Shown: piece after piece, positions 16,750 through 25,947 of the stretch | How the letters are laid out: every line of letters starts with the position of its first letter | Numbering within the stretch: position 1 is the stretch's first letter | DNA from: Bacteroidia bacterium | GTDB taxonomy: Bacteria; Bacteroidota; Bacteroidia; Flavobacteriales; Flavobacteriaceae | Length of the DNA stretch: 48,167 nt | Direction: 5' to 3' | Assembly (NCBI GenBank): GCA_030429955.1 | Contig: JAUIGO010000018.1 | Coordinates: 1-48,167 of the forward strand | Notes under the pieces: model-generated | Seen by the model: the letters and a program-made list of their open reading frames with translations, nothing else | The model's database searches: none | What the model was told of the DNA's origin: nothing | Made by a program: the position numbers and the translations under genes

Positions 16750-17163
16750 GTGATAAAACAGATTTTGCATAAAATATTTTCAGTAAGTCTAGCACTCATT
16801 GTGTTGTGTTCAACAGTATCTTTTACGATTGAAAAACACTTTTGTGGCGACAAACTTATTGATGTTTCAGTGTTTACTGAAGCTAATAAATGTAAAATGG
16901 AAGCTTTAGAAATTGAGCTTGATAAAATCACAAAAGAATCATGTTGTAAAGACAAAGTAGACGTGGTTAAAGGTCAGGATGAATTGATTGTAAAAACAAT
17001 TGATGATTTTGATTTTACCCAACAGCTGTTCGTCGCAACATTTACATATTCCTATTTAAATCTTTTTGAAGGGTTGCCACAGTTGGTAATTCCTCATAAA
17101 AATTATTCTCCACCAATCTTGGTCACAGACATACAAGTGCTTGACCAAGTGTTTTTAATCTGA
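16750..17163 (+). CDS. HYC_CC_PP family exported protein
   Basis: 137 aa. A signal peptide (about residues 1-25) is followed by the family's namesake motifs: His-aromatic-Cys (H30-F31-C32, Phe here instead of Tyr), vicinal C65-C66 and P121-P122 near the end. C48 is an extra cysteine. The family is uncharacterised; cysteine and histidine spacing suggests a soft-metal site. It directly precedes a TonB receptor and two metal-binding proteins, so periplasmic copper handling is a fair inference. The GTG at 16750 sits right at the expected transcription start; TTG at 16765 is an alternative start that still keeps the signal peptide. Confidence 0.8.
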   Translation: MIKQILHKIFSVSLALIVLCSTVSFTIEKHFCGDKLIDVSVFTEANKCKMEALEIELDKITKESCCKDKVDVVKGQDELIVKTIDDFDFTQQLFVATFTYSYLNLFEGLPQLVIPHKNYSPPILVTDIQVLDQVFLI

Positions 17164-17269
17164 TTGTTTTTTATATAGTACGTTACCTTAATTGTTTTAA
17201 GGTAATACCTTACGCATTACTTTGAGTAATGCCAATCACTCAAATCATAACTATTTAAAAATACATACT

Positions 17270-19507
17270 TTGAAACATATATTGTACATACTGCTTTTAA
17301 TGCCAACCTTAATGTTTTCGCAAAGCGAATTGAAAGGCATGATTATGGAAGCAAACGAAAACAATGAGCACATACCTTTGCCTGGAGCAAATGTGTATTG
17401 GCTTAATACAACTGTTGGAGCTTCAACAGATATAGATGGAATGTTCACAATTCCGTATAAAAAGGAATACAAAAAATTGGTGATTAGTTATGTTGGTTTC
17501 ACAACTGACACCATAACTATAGCTGAACCAAAAATGGTGCAACATTGGTTAAAGCCAGTATCAAATCTTGATGAAGTTCTTTTAAAAGGAAGAAAAAAAT
17601 CAACTGCAACTTCATATTTAGAATCTCAGAATATTATTAACGTGAGTAGCGAAGAGTTGCTTAAAGCAGCTTGTTGTAATTTATCTGAAAGTTTTGAAAC
17701 CAACCCTTCAATAGACGTCAATTTTGCTGATGCTGTTACAGGAACACGTCAAATAAAGATGTTAGGCTTAACGAGCCCTTACATATTAATTGCAACAGAA
17801 AACATTCCGTCCATTCGTGGTGCATCGCAAGCCTATGGATTGAGCTTTATTCCTGGAACTTGGGTTGAGAGTATTCAAATTACTAAAGGTGCTGGAAGCG
17901 TCGTTAATGGTTATGAAAGTATTGCAGGACAAATCAATGCGGAGTTACAAAAACCAACTACTGACGATAGATTGTTTGTAAACGCCTATGCTGCAGCCAA
18001 TGGAAGGTATGAGTTAAACACTCATTTAAATACTGAAATTAACAACAAATGGAGTACAGGATTGTATTTACATGGCAATTTAAGAGACAAGAAATTTGAT
18101 AATAATGATGATTCCTTTTTAGATATGCCATTGCAAAAACAAATCAATGTTATGAACCGTTGGCAATATACTGACACTGAAAATGGTTTTGTTAGTTTTT
18201 TAAATGTGAGATATTTAAACGATGAAAAGCAAACAGGTCAAGTTGATTTTGATCCAGACACAGATAAATTGACTACCAATGCATGGGGAAGTGAGATAGA
18301 TACCCAAAGGTTTGAAATCTCAGGAAAAATGGGTTATGTAAATCCTGAAATTCCATGGCAAAGTTTAGGATTACAGTTTGCGTTTAGCAACCACGACCAA
18401 CAATCTTATTTCGGATTGAATGAATTTAATATTAAGCATAATAGCGTTTATTCAAACGTGGTTTATAACTCGATTATTAGCGATTCAAGGCATAAAATTA
18501 AAACAGGTTTGTCTTTCACTTATGATCATTATGACGAGTTTGTTATTGATACAGATTTTGGACGTTCAGAACGTTCCTTTGGTGCTTTTGTTGAATATAA
18601 TTTTGATAACATTGAAAACTTGAACTTAACAGCAGGTTTAAGGTTTGATACTCACAATTTGTTAGGCGAATTTATCACACCAAGACTTCATGTTCGATAT
18701 ACGCCTTGGGAGCGTTCTGCATTGAGAGGTTCCTTTGGAAGAGGTATTAGAAGTGCAAACATTTTTGCAGAAAATCAGAATTTATTTGCCTCATCAAGAA
18801 GCTTTAATATTTTAGATTCTGGAGGTTCTATTTATGGATTAGATCCAGAAATTGCATGGAATTATGGTGTTTCTTTTTTACAAGGATTTAACTTATTTGG
18901 TAGAAAAGCAGATATTACTTTAGATTATTACAGAACAGACTTTGAAAATCAAATTGTAGTGGATTTAGAGAATCCTCAAGAAGTTAATTTTTACAATTTA
19001 GAAGGAGAGAGCTATGCAAATAGTTTTCAAGCTGAGTTTAGTTTGAATGTGTTTGAGCATTTTGATATAAAAACAGCCTATAAATTCTATGATGTAAAAA
19101 CGCAATATAATTCTGGTAAGTTGGAAAAACCATTAACGCCAAAGCATCGAATTTTCGCCAATGCATCTTATGAAACAGCACTAAAAGAAAATGGATCACA
19201 ATGGAAATTTGATACAACGTTTAATTGGCTTGGAGAGCAACGCTTCTCATCAACCGCATCTAGTCCAGCTCAATTTCAATTACCAGACTACACACCAACA
19301 CTATCAACATTAAATGCTCAAATTACTAAAGTATTTTCTAATAAATTTGAAGTATATTTAGGCGGAGAAAACATTACGAATGTAAAACAAGATAATCCAA
19401 TAGTAAGCGCAGACAATCCATTTGGCTCAAATTTTGATACAACCTTTGTCTATGGTCCAATTTTTGGAAGCATGTATTACGCAGGATTACGATTTAAAAT
19501 AAAATAA
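17270..19507 (+). CDS. TonB-dependent outer-membrane receptor, probable metal (copper) uptake
   Basis: Outer-membrane beta-barrel receptor. TTG at 17270 gives a clean signal peptide MKHILYILLLMPTLMFSQ and a 745-aa protein; a longer 761-aa form from TTG at 17222 adds a polar N-terminus and is less likely. Domains (short-form numbering): carboxypeptidase-D regulatory-like beta domain about 18-95 (PLPGANVYWLNTTVGASTD), plug about 110-225 (IKMLGLTSPYILI, SIQITKGAGSVVNGYESIAGQINAEL), then a 22-strand-type barrel to the final aromatic strand YYAGLRFKIK. A vicinal Cys pair (KAACCNLSES, at 135-136) lies in the plug, unusual for the class. Substrate assignment rests on the neighbours. No SusD partner is present, which argues against glycan uptake. 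Confidence 0.9.
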   Translation: MKHILYILLLMPTLMFSQSELKGMIMEANENNEHIPLPGANVYWLNTTVGASTDIDGMFTIPYKKEYKKLVISYVGFTTDTITIAEPKMVQHWLKPVSNLDEVLLKGRKKSTATSYLESQNIINVSSEELLKAACCNLSESFETNPSIDVNFADAVTGTRQIKMLGLTSPYILIATENIPSIRGASQAYGLSFIPGTWVESIQITKGAGSVVNGYESIAGQINAELQKPTTDDRLFVNAYAAANGRYELNTHLNTEINNKWSTGLYLHGNLRDKKFDNNDDSFLDMPLQKQINVMNRWQYTDTENGFVSFLNVRYLNDEKQTGQVDFDPDTDKLTTNAWGSEIDTQRFEISGKMGYVNPEIPWQSLGLQFAFSNHDQQSYFGLNEFNIKHNSVYSNVVYNSIISDSRHKIKTGLSFTYDHYDEFVIDTDFGRSERSFGAFVEYNFDNIENLNLTAGLRFDTHNLLGEFITPRLHVRYTPWERSALRGSFGRGIRSANIFAENQNLFASSRSFNILDSGGSIYGLDPEIAWNYGVSFLQGFNLFGRKADITLDYYRTDFENQIVVDLENPQEVNFYNLEGESYANSFQAEFSLNVFEHFDIKTAYKFYDVKTQYNSGKLEKPLTPKHRIFANASYETALKENGSQWKFDTTFNWLGEQRFSSTASSPAQFQLPDYTPTLSTLNAQITKVFSNKFEVYLGGENITNVKQDNPIVSADNPFGSNFDTTFVYGPIFGSMYYAGLRFKIK

Positions 19508-19513
19508 CATAAC

Positions 19514-19867
19514 ATGAAAAAGTTAATAGTATTAGGATTGCTGCTTATTGGAACAGCATCATTCGCACAAAACAAGAATGCTAAAGCAACCCTTGAGGTA
19601 GATGGCGTTTGTTTGATGTGTAAAACAAGAATTGAAAAAGCGTCTATAAAAACAAAAGGCGTTAAGATTGCCAATTGGGATGTTAAAACTCATGAATTGA
19701 GTTTGATTTTTGACGAGCGTAAAACAAGTTTGGATAAAATCAAGGAAAGTATTTTAGCAGTAGGTCACGATGTAAAAGACATTAAAGCAAAAGATGAAGC
19801 TTATAATAGTTTGGATCCATGCTGCAAATACAGAGACGAAAAAGTAGTAAAAGACCACGAAAATTAA
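19514..19867 (+). CDS. Exported HMA (heavy-metal-associated) domain protein
   Basis: 117 aa. Signal peptide MKKLIVLGLLLIGTASFAQ (residues 1-19), then an HMA fold with the metal site DGVCLMCKTRIEKA (C33-x-x-C36), the usual Cu(I)/Zn(II) loop of Atx1/CopZ-like domains. A second vicinal pair C103-C104 lies near the C-terminus (DPCCKYRD). It starts 6 nt after the TonB receptor stop and is surely co-transcribed. Likely a periplasmic metallochaperone receiving metal from, or for, the receptor. The family is well defined; the metal is an inference. Confidence 0.9.
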   Translation: MKKLIVLGLLLIGTASFAQNKNAKATLEVDGVCLMCKTRIEKASIKTKGVKIANWDVKTHELSLIFDERKTSLDKIKESILAVGHDVKDIKAKDEAYNSLDPCCKYRDEKVVKDHEN

Positions 19868-19891
19868 ACACCAAACAAAATTTAAATAATT

Positions 19892-20197
19892 ATGAGAAAA
19901 CTAATTTTAATGCTATGCGTTTGCTTTTCAATAGCAATCGTTTCATGTAAAGAGACAACCAAAGAAACAGATGCTAGTGCAGAAACCGAAATGAGCCAAG
20001 AAAATGCTGCCAATCAAGCAGATATGGCTATGGCTGCTGAATATCAATGTCCTATGGATTGCGAGGATGGTAAAACTTATGATAGTCCAGGAGCATGTCC
20101 AGTATGTGCAATGGATTTAAAAAAGATTGAAAAAGAAGGTGAGCATACACATGATGATGGAACAACTCACGAAGATCATGATGAAGATCATGACTAA
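19892..20197 (+). CDS. Heavy-metal-binding-domain lipoprotein with His/Asp-rich tail
   Basis: 101 aa. A lipoprotein signal ends in IVSC (C19). After an acidic linker comes a heavy-metal-binding domain, YQCPMDCEDGKTYDSPGACP then VCAMDL, with cysteines at 53, 57, 69 and 72; this matches the YxCPMxP...GxCPxCGM motif common next to copper and RND-type metal exporters. The tail HTHDDGTTHEDHDEDHD is rich in His and Asp. It follows the HMA gene by 24 nt and is followed by two terminators. Likely anchored at the outer or inner membrane as a metal sink or relay. Confidence 0.9.
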   Translation: MRKLILMLCVCFSIAIVSCKETTKETDASAETEMSQENAANQADMAMAAEYQCPMDCEDGKTYDSPGACPVCAMDLKKIEKEGEHTHDDGTTHEDHDEDHD

Positions 20198-20210
20198 TAA
20201 GTTCTTTAAA

Positions 20211-20237
20211 ACCGAAGCCAATCGCTTCGGTTTTTTT
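20211..20237 (+). terminator. Terminator of the metal cassette
   Basis: ACCGAAGC, loop CAATC, GCTTCGGT then seven T including the stem base. It starts 13 nt after the lipoprotein stop. Confidence 0.85.
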
Positions 20238-20270
20238 ATGCTTTTTGAACTGAAATAAAAATTAAATCAT

Positions 20271-20307
20271 AAAAAAAACGCTCTAATTAGTTTAGAGCGT
20301 TTTTTTA
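20271..20307. terminator. Second, bidirectional terminator
   Basis: AACGCTCTAA, loop TTAGT, TTAGAGCGTT, with an A-run before and a T-run after, so it can work on both strands. It backs up the terminator 34 nt upstream and insulates the BNR_4 gene. Confidence 0.8.
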
Positions 20308-20427
20308 TTTATCGAAGTCGACTTGATATTACATCATTAATGACATTCAGAATTACGTAGTTGATGTCATGGAGTGCCAATCAATTATTTTTATCATATT
20401 AATTTCGCATAAGAAAATTCTTATATT

Positions 20428-20435
20428 TAGATTTG
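20428..20435 (+). promoter_or_regulatory. Candidate -7 box of the BNR_4 gene
   Basis: TAGATTTG matches TAnnTTTG, with a weak TTTC 21 nt upstream. It lies 14 nt before the ATG at 20450 and inside the longer GTG-started frame, which supports the shorter start. Confidence 0.45.
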
Positions 20436-20449
20436 ATGAATTTTATTTT

Positions 20450-21757
20450 ATGAGTTATTTTCTGAGGTTATTAATTTTAGTCATTGTATTTAGTATATGT
20501 AGTTTTAAATTAATAGGGCAAACAAATTCAGGATACATTACCAAAAATGGAGCTTGGTGTTGGTTTTCAGATCCTAGGGCAATCATAGTCGGAGATTTTA
20601 TAGTAACAGGTTGGGTAAAATCAAATGGGACTATTGAAGCTGGTCGATTGGATTTACAAACTAACAATGTAGATACTAATGTTCTATATCATAAGTTAGA
20701 AAAAGACGACCATAACAATCCTTCATTTTTATTGGTTGATGATAAAAAAGTACTGGCTATGTACACTCAGCACAATAAAAGAGAACTTTTTATTAATGCT
20801 ATTGATGATGTTTCAAATTTATTTGAGTTTGGTAAAGCAAGGCGTATTAATCCAATAAGTAGAGAGGAATATAGAAAATTTCCAAAACGAACAGTTACTT
20901 ATGTGAACCCCTTTAAATTAGAAGCTAATAATGATAGGTTATATAGTTTTGGCAGATGGACTGGTTTTAAACCCAATTTAATGTGGTCTGATGATGGAGG
21001 CTTAAAGTGGTCTAAAGCTAAAGTATTTATTAGCAAGAGACCTTTCAATAAAAAAAATAGACCTTACGTAAAATATTATTCTGATGGCATTTCAAAAATA
21101 CATATAGTTTTTACCGATGGTCATCCTAAAGTTGAACCATTGAATGGAGTTTATTATGTTTATTTTGAGAATGAATTGTTTTATAATGCTAATGGAGAAG
21201 TTATAAGCAACATTGAAGATATGCCATTTGAACCACATCAAGCATCACTGATTTATACTCCAAAAGAATCAGATGGACGAGCTTGGATAGCAGACATTGG
21301 TCAAGATGAAAACTCTAATCCTGTTGTTTTGTATACCAAAAGCCCTAGCCAATTAAACCATGAGTATTGGTATGCTAGATTTATGGATGGGAAATGGATT
21401 AGTAGTAAAATATGTGATTCTGGAGAATGGTTTCCAAAAACAAAGAAAAATAAAAAAGAGAGTGAGCCTTATTATTTTGGTAATATGACGATTCACCCAG
21501 ACAACCCAAATATTATTTATTTATCCAGAAAAGTAAATGGTGTTTTTGAAATTGAAAGATGGGAAACTGAAAATTTAGGAGAAACTTGGAAGAACGAAGC
21601 AATTACGAAAAACTCAAAATATGATAATGTTCGACCGTTTGTTCCTAGAGGCTTAAAAGCTAATCAGAATGAAATAGTATTGTGGATGGAAAATAAGAAA
21701 TACACTCATTTCACAAAATTCAAATCTTCTATTAAGTACCATTTTAGAGAACAATAA
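20450..21757 (+). CDS. Secreted BNR_4-type beta-propeller protein
   Basis: 435 aa from ATG 20450. A signal peptide (MSYFLRLLILVIVFSICSF...GQ, about residues 1-24) is followed by a repeat-rich beta-propeller. GAWCWFSDPRAI near the mature N-terminus and KLEKDDHNNPSFLL, then MYTQHN, are typical of BNR_4 proteins; MWSDDGG and WETENLGETW are Asp-box-like. Relatives include putative sialidase-like glycosidases and, by fold, ulvan lyases of PL24/PL25, so a polysaccharide-active role is possible. It stands alone between terminators, with no SusCD pair and no CAZyme neighbours, which leaves the substrate open. A GTG 81 nt upstream gives a longer frame without a proper signal peptide and was not chosen. 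Confidence 0.8.
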   Translation: MSYFLRLLILVIVFSICSFKLIGQTNSGYITKNGAWCWFSDPRAIIVGDFIVTGWVKSNGTIEAGRLDLQTNNVDTNVLYHKLEKDDHNNPSFLLVDDKKVLAMYTQHNKRELFINAIDDVSNLFEFGKARRINPISREEYRKFPKRTVTYVNPFKLEANNDRLYSFGRWTGFKPNLMWSDDGGLKWSKAKVFISKRPFNKKNRPYVKYYSDGISKIHIVFTDGHPKVEPLNGVYYVYFENELFYNANGEVISNIEDMPFEPHQASLIYTPKESDGRAWIADIGQDENSNPVVLYTKSPSQLNHEYWYARFMDGKWISSKICDSGEWFPKTKKNKKESEPYYFGNMTIHPDNPNIIYLSRKVNGVFEIERWETENLGETWKNEAITKNSKYDNVRPFVPRGLKANQNEIVLWMENKKYTHFTKFKSSIKYHFREQ

Positions 21758-21794
21758 TATTAATTCAAAATCACTTTTTATCAGAGTTATTCCA

Positions 21795-21830
21795 TAAAAA
21801 AAACGCCTCAATTTCAATTGAAGCGTTTTT
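21795..21830. terminator. Bidirectional terminator between BNR_4 gene and groEL
   Basis: AACGCCTCAATT, loop TC, AATTGAAGCGTT with one mismatch, an A-run before and a T-run after. It serves both convergent genes. Confidence 0.8.
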
Positions 21831-21862
21831 GCTAAATATTTAATATCGAAACTTTTTGGTAA

Positions 21863-21877
21863 TTGAGCTTGTCGAAA
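21863..21877 (-). repeat. Short repeat (TTTCGACAAGCTCAA) abutting the groEL stop
   Basis: The minus strand reads TTTCGACAAGCTCAA directly after the groEL TAG. Elements of the CTTCGACAAGCTCAG type are common just after genes in Flavobacteriaceae (general knowledge). Only this copy is in the window. Confidence 0.45.
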
Positions 21878-23536
<1,659 letters not shown>

Positions 23537-23549
23537 TCAAAATTCAAAT

Positions 23550-23629
23550 ACTAAATTCCAAATAGGGAATTACTGCATTTCAATTTTAGAATATTTTTGG
23601 AATTTGTTTTTTGGTTTTTGGAATTTAGT
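23550..23629. repeat. Inverted repeat in the groES-groEL gap
   Basis: Perfect 13-bp arms ACTAAATTCCAAA (23550-23562) and TTTGGAATTTAGT (23617-23629), 54 nt apart, with an extra TTTGGAATTTG at 23596-23606. The arms could form a stem in the groESL transcript. Confidence 0.65.
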
Positions 23630-23634
23630 GATTG

Positions 23635-23910
23635 TTAAACAATCGCTAGAATATCACTCTCTCGCATGATTAAATAATCTTTACCTTCAAGTTTAAGTTC
23701 AGTTCCTGAGTATTTTCCGTAAAGTACTTTGTCACCAACTTTAACTGTCATTGGCTCATCTTTTGTGCCTTTACCTACTGCCATTACTTTACCTTGTTGA
23801 GGTTTTTCTTTTGCATTATCTGGAATAATAATTCCTGAGGCTGTTTTGGTTTCAGCTGCAGCAGGTTCAATAAGAACTCTGTCTGCTAATGGTTTAATAT
23901 TCAATCCCAT
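23635..23910 (-). CDS. groES: Co-chaperonin GroES
   Basis: 91-aa co-chaperonin lid. The conserved start [17 protein letters not shown], mobile loop [21 protein letters not shown] and [14 protein letters not shown] are all present. It is upstream of groEL in the same operon and preceded by a good promoter (23964-23995). Confidence 0.98.
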   Translation of the reverse strand: MGLNIKPLADRVLIEPAAAETKTASGIIIPDNAKEKPQQGKVMAVGKGTKDEPMTVKVGDKVLYGKYSGTELKLEGKDYLIMRESDILAIV

Positions 23911-23944
23911 GTATATTTCTTTTTTTTGGTTATTAAAATTTGTT

Positions 23945-23960
23945 TAACGCTTTAGCGTTA
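23945..23960 (-). other. Small hairpin in the groES leader
   Basis: On the transcribed strand TAACGC-TAAA-GCGTTA, 34 nt before the groES ATG. It is downstream of the predicted promoter, so it would be in the 5' UTR. It is not a CIRCE sequence. Confidence 0.45.
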
Positions 23961-23963
23961 TTC

Positions 23964-23995
23964 TAAAATTATGCCATGCCTTTATAACTGACAAA
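23964..23995 (-). promoter_or_regulatory. Candidate groESL promoter
   Basis: The minus strand reads TTTG (23995-23992), a 20-nt spacer and TAATTTTA (23971-23964), one mismatch from TAnnTTTG. It predicts a leader of about 50 nt. Confidence 0.5.
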
Positions 23996-24024
23996 ATTTC
24001 ATTACTATCTATTGGAAACAAAAA

Positions 24025-24046
24025 ATGCCAACGTTAATGTTGGCAT
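24025..24046 (-). terminator. Terminator after secG
   Basis: ATGCCAAC, six-nt loop, GTTGGCAT. On the minus strand it is followed by a short T-run (five bases). It lies 22 nt past the secG stop. Confidence 0.75.
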
Positions 24047-24067
24047 TTCTATTATTTTTTACAACAA

Positions 24068-24436
24068 TTATTGATTGCTGTCATTTGCAACCGGATTGGT
24101 TTCAGGTGCAGCATCGTTTGTAGTTGTCGTATTGTTTTCTAACGGAATGGTTTGCTCAGTGGCATCACCATCTAATGCTTTTGATTCTACATCACCTCCA
24201 GCTCCTGGAATTGCTACATTAGAAATTAAGATTAAAGCTAAAAGTAAAGTCGCTAAAGCCCAAGTACTTTTATCTAAAAAATCGGTTGTTTTCTTAACGC
24301 CACCCATTTGTTGTGTGCCACCACCACCAAACGTTGATGCTAGTCCTCCACCTTTAGGGTTCTGAACCATCACTACTACTACAAGTAAGAAGGCTACAAT
24401 TACGATAAGAATTAAAAAAATTGAAAACGTACTCAT
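24068..24436 (-). CDS. secG: Preprotein translocase subunit SecG
   Basis: 122 aa with two membrane helices (about residues 4-24 and 57-77) separated by VQNPKGGGLASTFGGGGTQQ, the SecG signature. After the second helix is a Thr/Asn/Asp-rich tail of about 45 residues, longer than proteobacterial SecG but common in Bacteroidota. It starts 12 nt after the TPR gene, so it belongs to that operon. Confidence 0.95.
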   Translation of the reverse strand: MSTFSIFLILIVIVAFLLVVVVMVQNPKGGGLASTFGGGGTQQMGGVKKTTDFLDKSTWALATLLLALILISNVAIPGAGGDVESKALDGDATEQTIPLENNTTTTNDAAPETNPVANDSNQ

Positions 24437-24448
24437 TATGTTATAATT

Positions 24449-25354
24449 TTATTCTTGTATTTCTTTTATTGCTCGAATTTGGTCTGCAAAGAAACCACTT
24501 TTTTCTGGATATTTCAAACTTAATATTTTATATGCTTGAATTGCTTTTTCGTATTGTTTTTGCTCTAAGTAAATCCGCGCTAAAGTCTCTGTCATCAATG
24601 ATTCTGGCTGGATGTTGTTGGTGTTTGCCAGATTTATATTTTGGCCATCCTGCTTTACAGGAGTTATTTTTGGCTTAGCTTCTATAAATTTATCTATCAG
24701 ATTTAGCTTCTCTTCAAGAGAATGTTGTGTTATAGTTGGATGATTTTCAGTTGGTGTTTCATCTCTAATGATGGGCTTGAAACTTGTTATTTTTAGCCAT
24801 TCTGAGAATGAATGTAATTCACTTTTATCAAAAGCCAATGGTTTGCCAAGTTCAAGTTTCTCTTCTGCTGTTTTTTCAATTGGAGTAGAGGTGTCAATTG
24901 AGATAATAGGGTCGTTGAAATTTTGAACAGGTGTTTCTTTAGCTTCAAAGAGCATTGGATCAAGCGTTGCTTCTGTATCGCGAATATGCTGCTTTAAAGC
25001 ATGGTCAATATAGAGACTTTTGTTAACTGAGATGTCTTCAATATCTGTAACTTCAATGCTTTTTAAGTATTCTGCATTCTGATGAATTTGCTCAGAAATT
25101 TCATTCTGTTGAAAGGCTTCAGACGTAATAAAATCAAACAAAATACTTCTGTCAGTTGTATAAGCAGCAGTTGTTTTAAGTTCTTGGTTGTATTTAAAAC
25201 TGCCTTTGTCTTTCAACCCTTTTAGATACATGGCTCTAGCTGATTGAAAATACGGAAATTCATGAATTATAGAATTGACATCACTTATTTGCTCCGAACT
25301 AAAATTAGCTGGATGCTTTAATAAATATGTAAATTCTGTAGCGTTCATTCCCAT
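24449..25354 (-). CDS. TPR-containing protein of the lptE-secG cluster
   Basis: 301 aa, no signal peptide. The N-terminal part (HEFPYFQSARAMYLKGLKDK) looks helical, a low-complexity Pro/Thr/Glu middle follows, and a C-terminal TPR pair sits at about 253-298 (LARIYLEQKQYEKAIQAYKI). It has a conserved place between lptE and secG in Flavobacteriaceae (general knowledge), but the function is unknown. Two tandem hairpins lie in the 86-nt gap before it. Confidence 0.85.
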   Translation of the reverse strand: MGMNATEFTYLLKHPANFSSEQISDVNSIIHEFPYFQSARAMYLKGLKDKGSFKYNQELKTTAAYTTDRSILFDFITSEAFQQNEISEQIHQNAEYLKSIEVTDIEDISVNKSLYIDHALKQHIRDTEATLDPMLFEAKETPVQNFNDPIISIDTSTPIEKTAEEKLELGKPLAFDKSELHSFSEWLKITSFKPIIRDETPTENHPTITQHSLEEKLNLIDKFIEAKPKITPVKQDGQNINLANTNNIQPESLMTETLARIYLEQKQYEKAIQAYKILSLKYPEKSGFFADQIRAIKEIQE

Positions 25355-25355
25355 C

Positions 25356-25387
25356 TATCTTTTTAAGATATCTTCCCAAAGGGAAGA
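25356..25387 (-). other. Tandem hairpins upstream of the TPR gene
   Basis: On the minus strand TCTTCCC-TTT-GGGAAGA (25387-25371) is directly followed by TATCTT-AAA-AAGATA (25370-25356), which ends 1 nt before the ATG. They are unlike the leu-type elements in sequence and spacing. They could act as an attenuator or a processing site. Confidence 0.45.
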
Positions 25388-25405
25388 AACTTCAAATTGG
25401 TTGTT

Positions 25406-25430
25406 ACTGCAAACTGCGACTGTATACTGA
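25406..25430. repeat. ACTGC-type degenerate repeat after lptE
   Basis: Modules ACTGC, ACTGCGACTG and ATACTGA in a row. The words ACTGCGACT and ATACT recur at 26329-26354, there directly after the sigma-54 regulator stop. Both copies follow stop codons. Confidence 0.4.
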
Positions 25431-25440
25431 TTACTTTTTT

Positions 25441-25947
25441 TTACCATTTGGCTAAGGTAGCATTAAAAATATCTTGTGTAAGGCGCTCAAAAATTTCTTC
25501 GTGAGCCGTTGTTTTTTGACTTCCAACTAGTTGTGCACTTCCAGCATAATCATAAAAAAATGAGAAACGTTGATCTAATTCAGCTTCTGGATCGTTTTTG
25601 TCAAAAAAGCGTACTTGTACTGTAATGGTTAATCTGTTTTGTGCTGCTCTATTATCAGACGTTGCCGTGGTTGGCGAAATCCTGTATTCTGTTATTTCAC
25701 CTTCATAAACCAAATCACCATTGGAAGTTACTAAGTCTAAACTAGTTTGATTAACTAATAAATCTGTTAATGCATTGGTAAAATCTCTATCTAAACCAGG
25801 TTCAATTAATGCAGAGTTATTTTGGAAATAGTTAACCTGAAAGGTTTGCGTTTTTTCTGAAATTGAAGCTCCAGTAAACGAGTACTTCCAACAGCTTTGA
25901 ACTAGAGTTAATAAAAGAACTAATAATGGATATTTAAAGAATTTCAT
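25441..25947 (-). CDS. lptE: LptE-family LPS-assembly lipoprotein
   Basis: 168 aa. A lipoprotein signal ends in VQSC (C19), then WKYSFTGASISEKTQTFQV, the start typical of Bacteroidota LptE. It works with LptD at the outer membrane to insert lipopolysaccharide. The ATG directly abuts the stop codon of the upstream small ORF. It is part of the sigma-54 regulator / lptE / TPR / secG cluster. Confidence 0.9.
   Translation of the reverse strand: MKFFKYPLLVLLLTLVQSCWKYSFTGASISEKTQTFQVNYFQNNSALIEPGLDRDFTNALTDLLVNQTSLDLVTSNGDLVYEGEITEYRISPTTATSDNRAAQNRLTITVQVRFFDKNDPEAELDQRFSFFYDYAGSAQLVGSQKTTAHEEIFERLTQDIFNATLAKW

Noticed and set aside
20369-20449. GTG-started extension of the BNR_4 gene
   Set aside because: It places a polar/hydrophobic mixed stretch before the signal peptide and overlaps the candidate promoter.
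23911-24000. CIRCE/HrcA operator before groES
   Set aside because: The only inverted repeat there is TAACGC/GCGTTA with a 4-nt loop, which does not match CIRCE.
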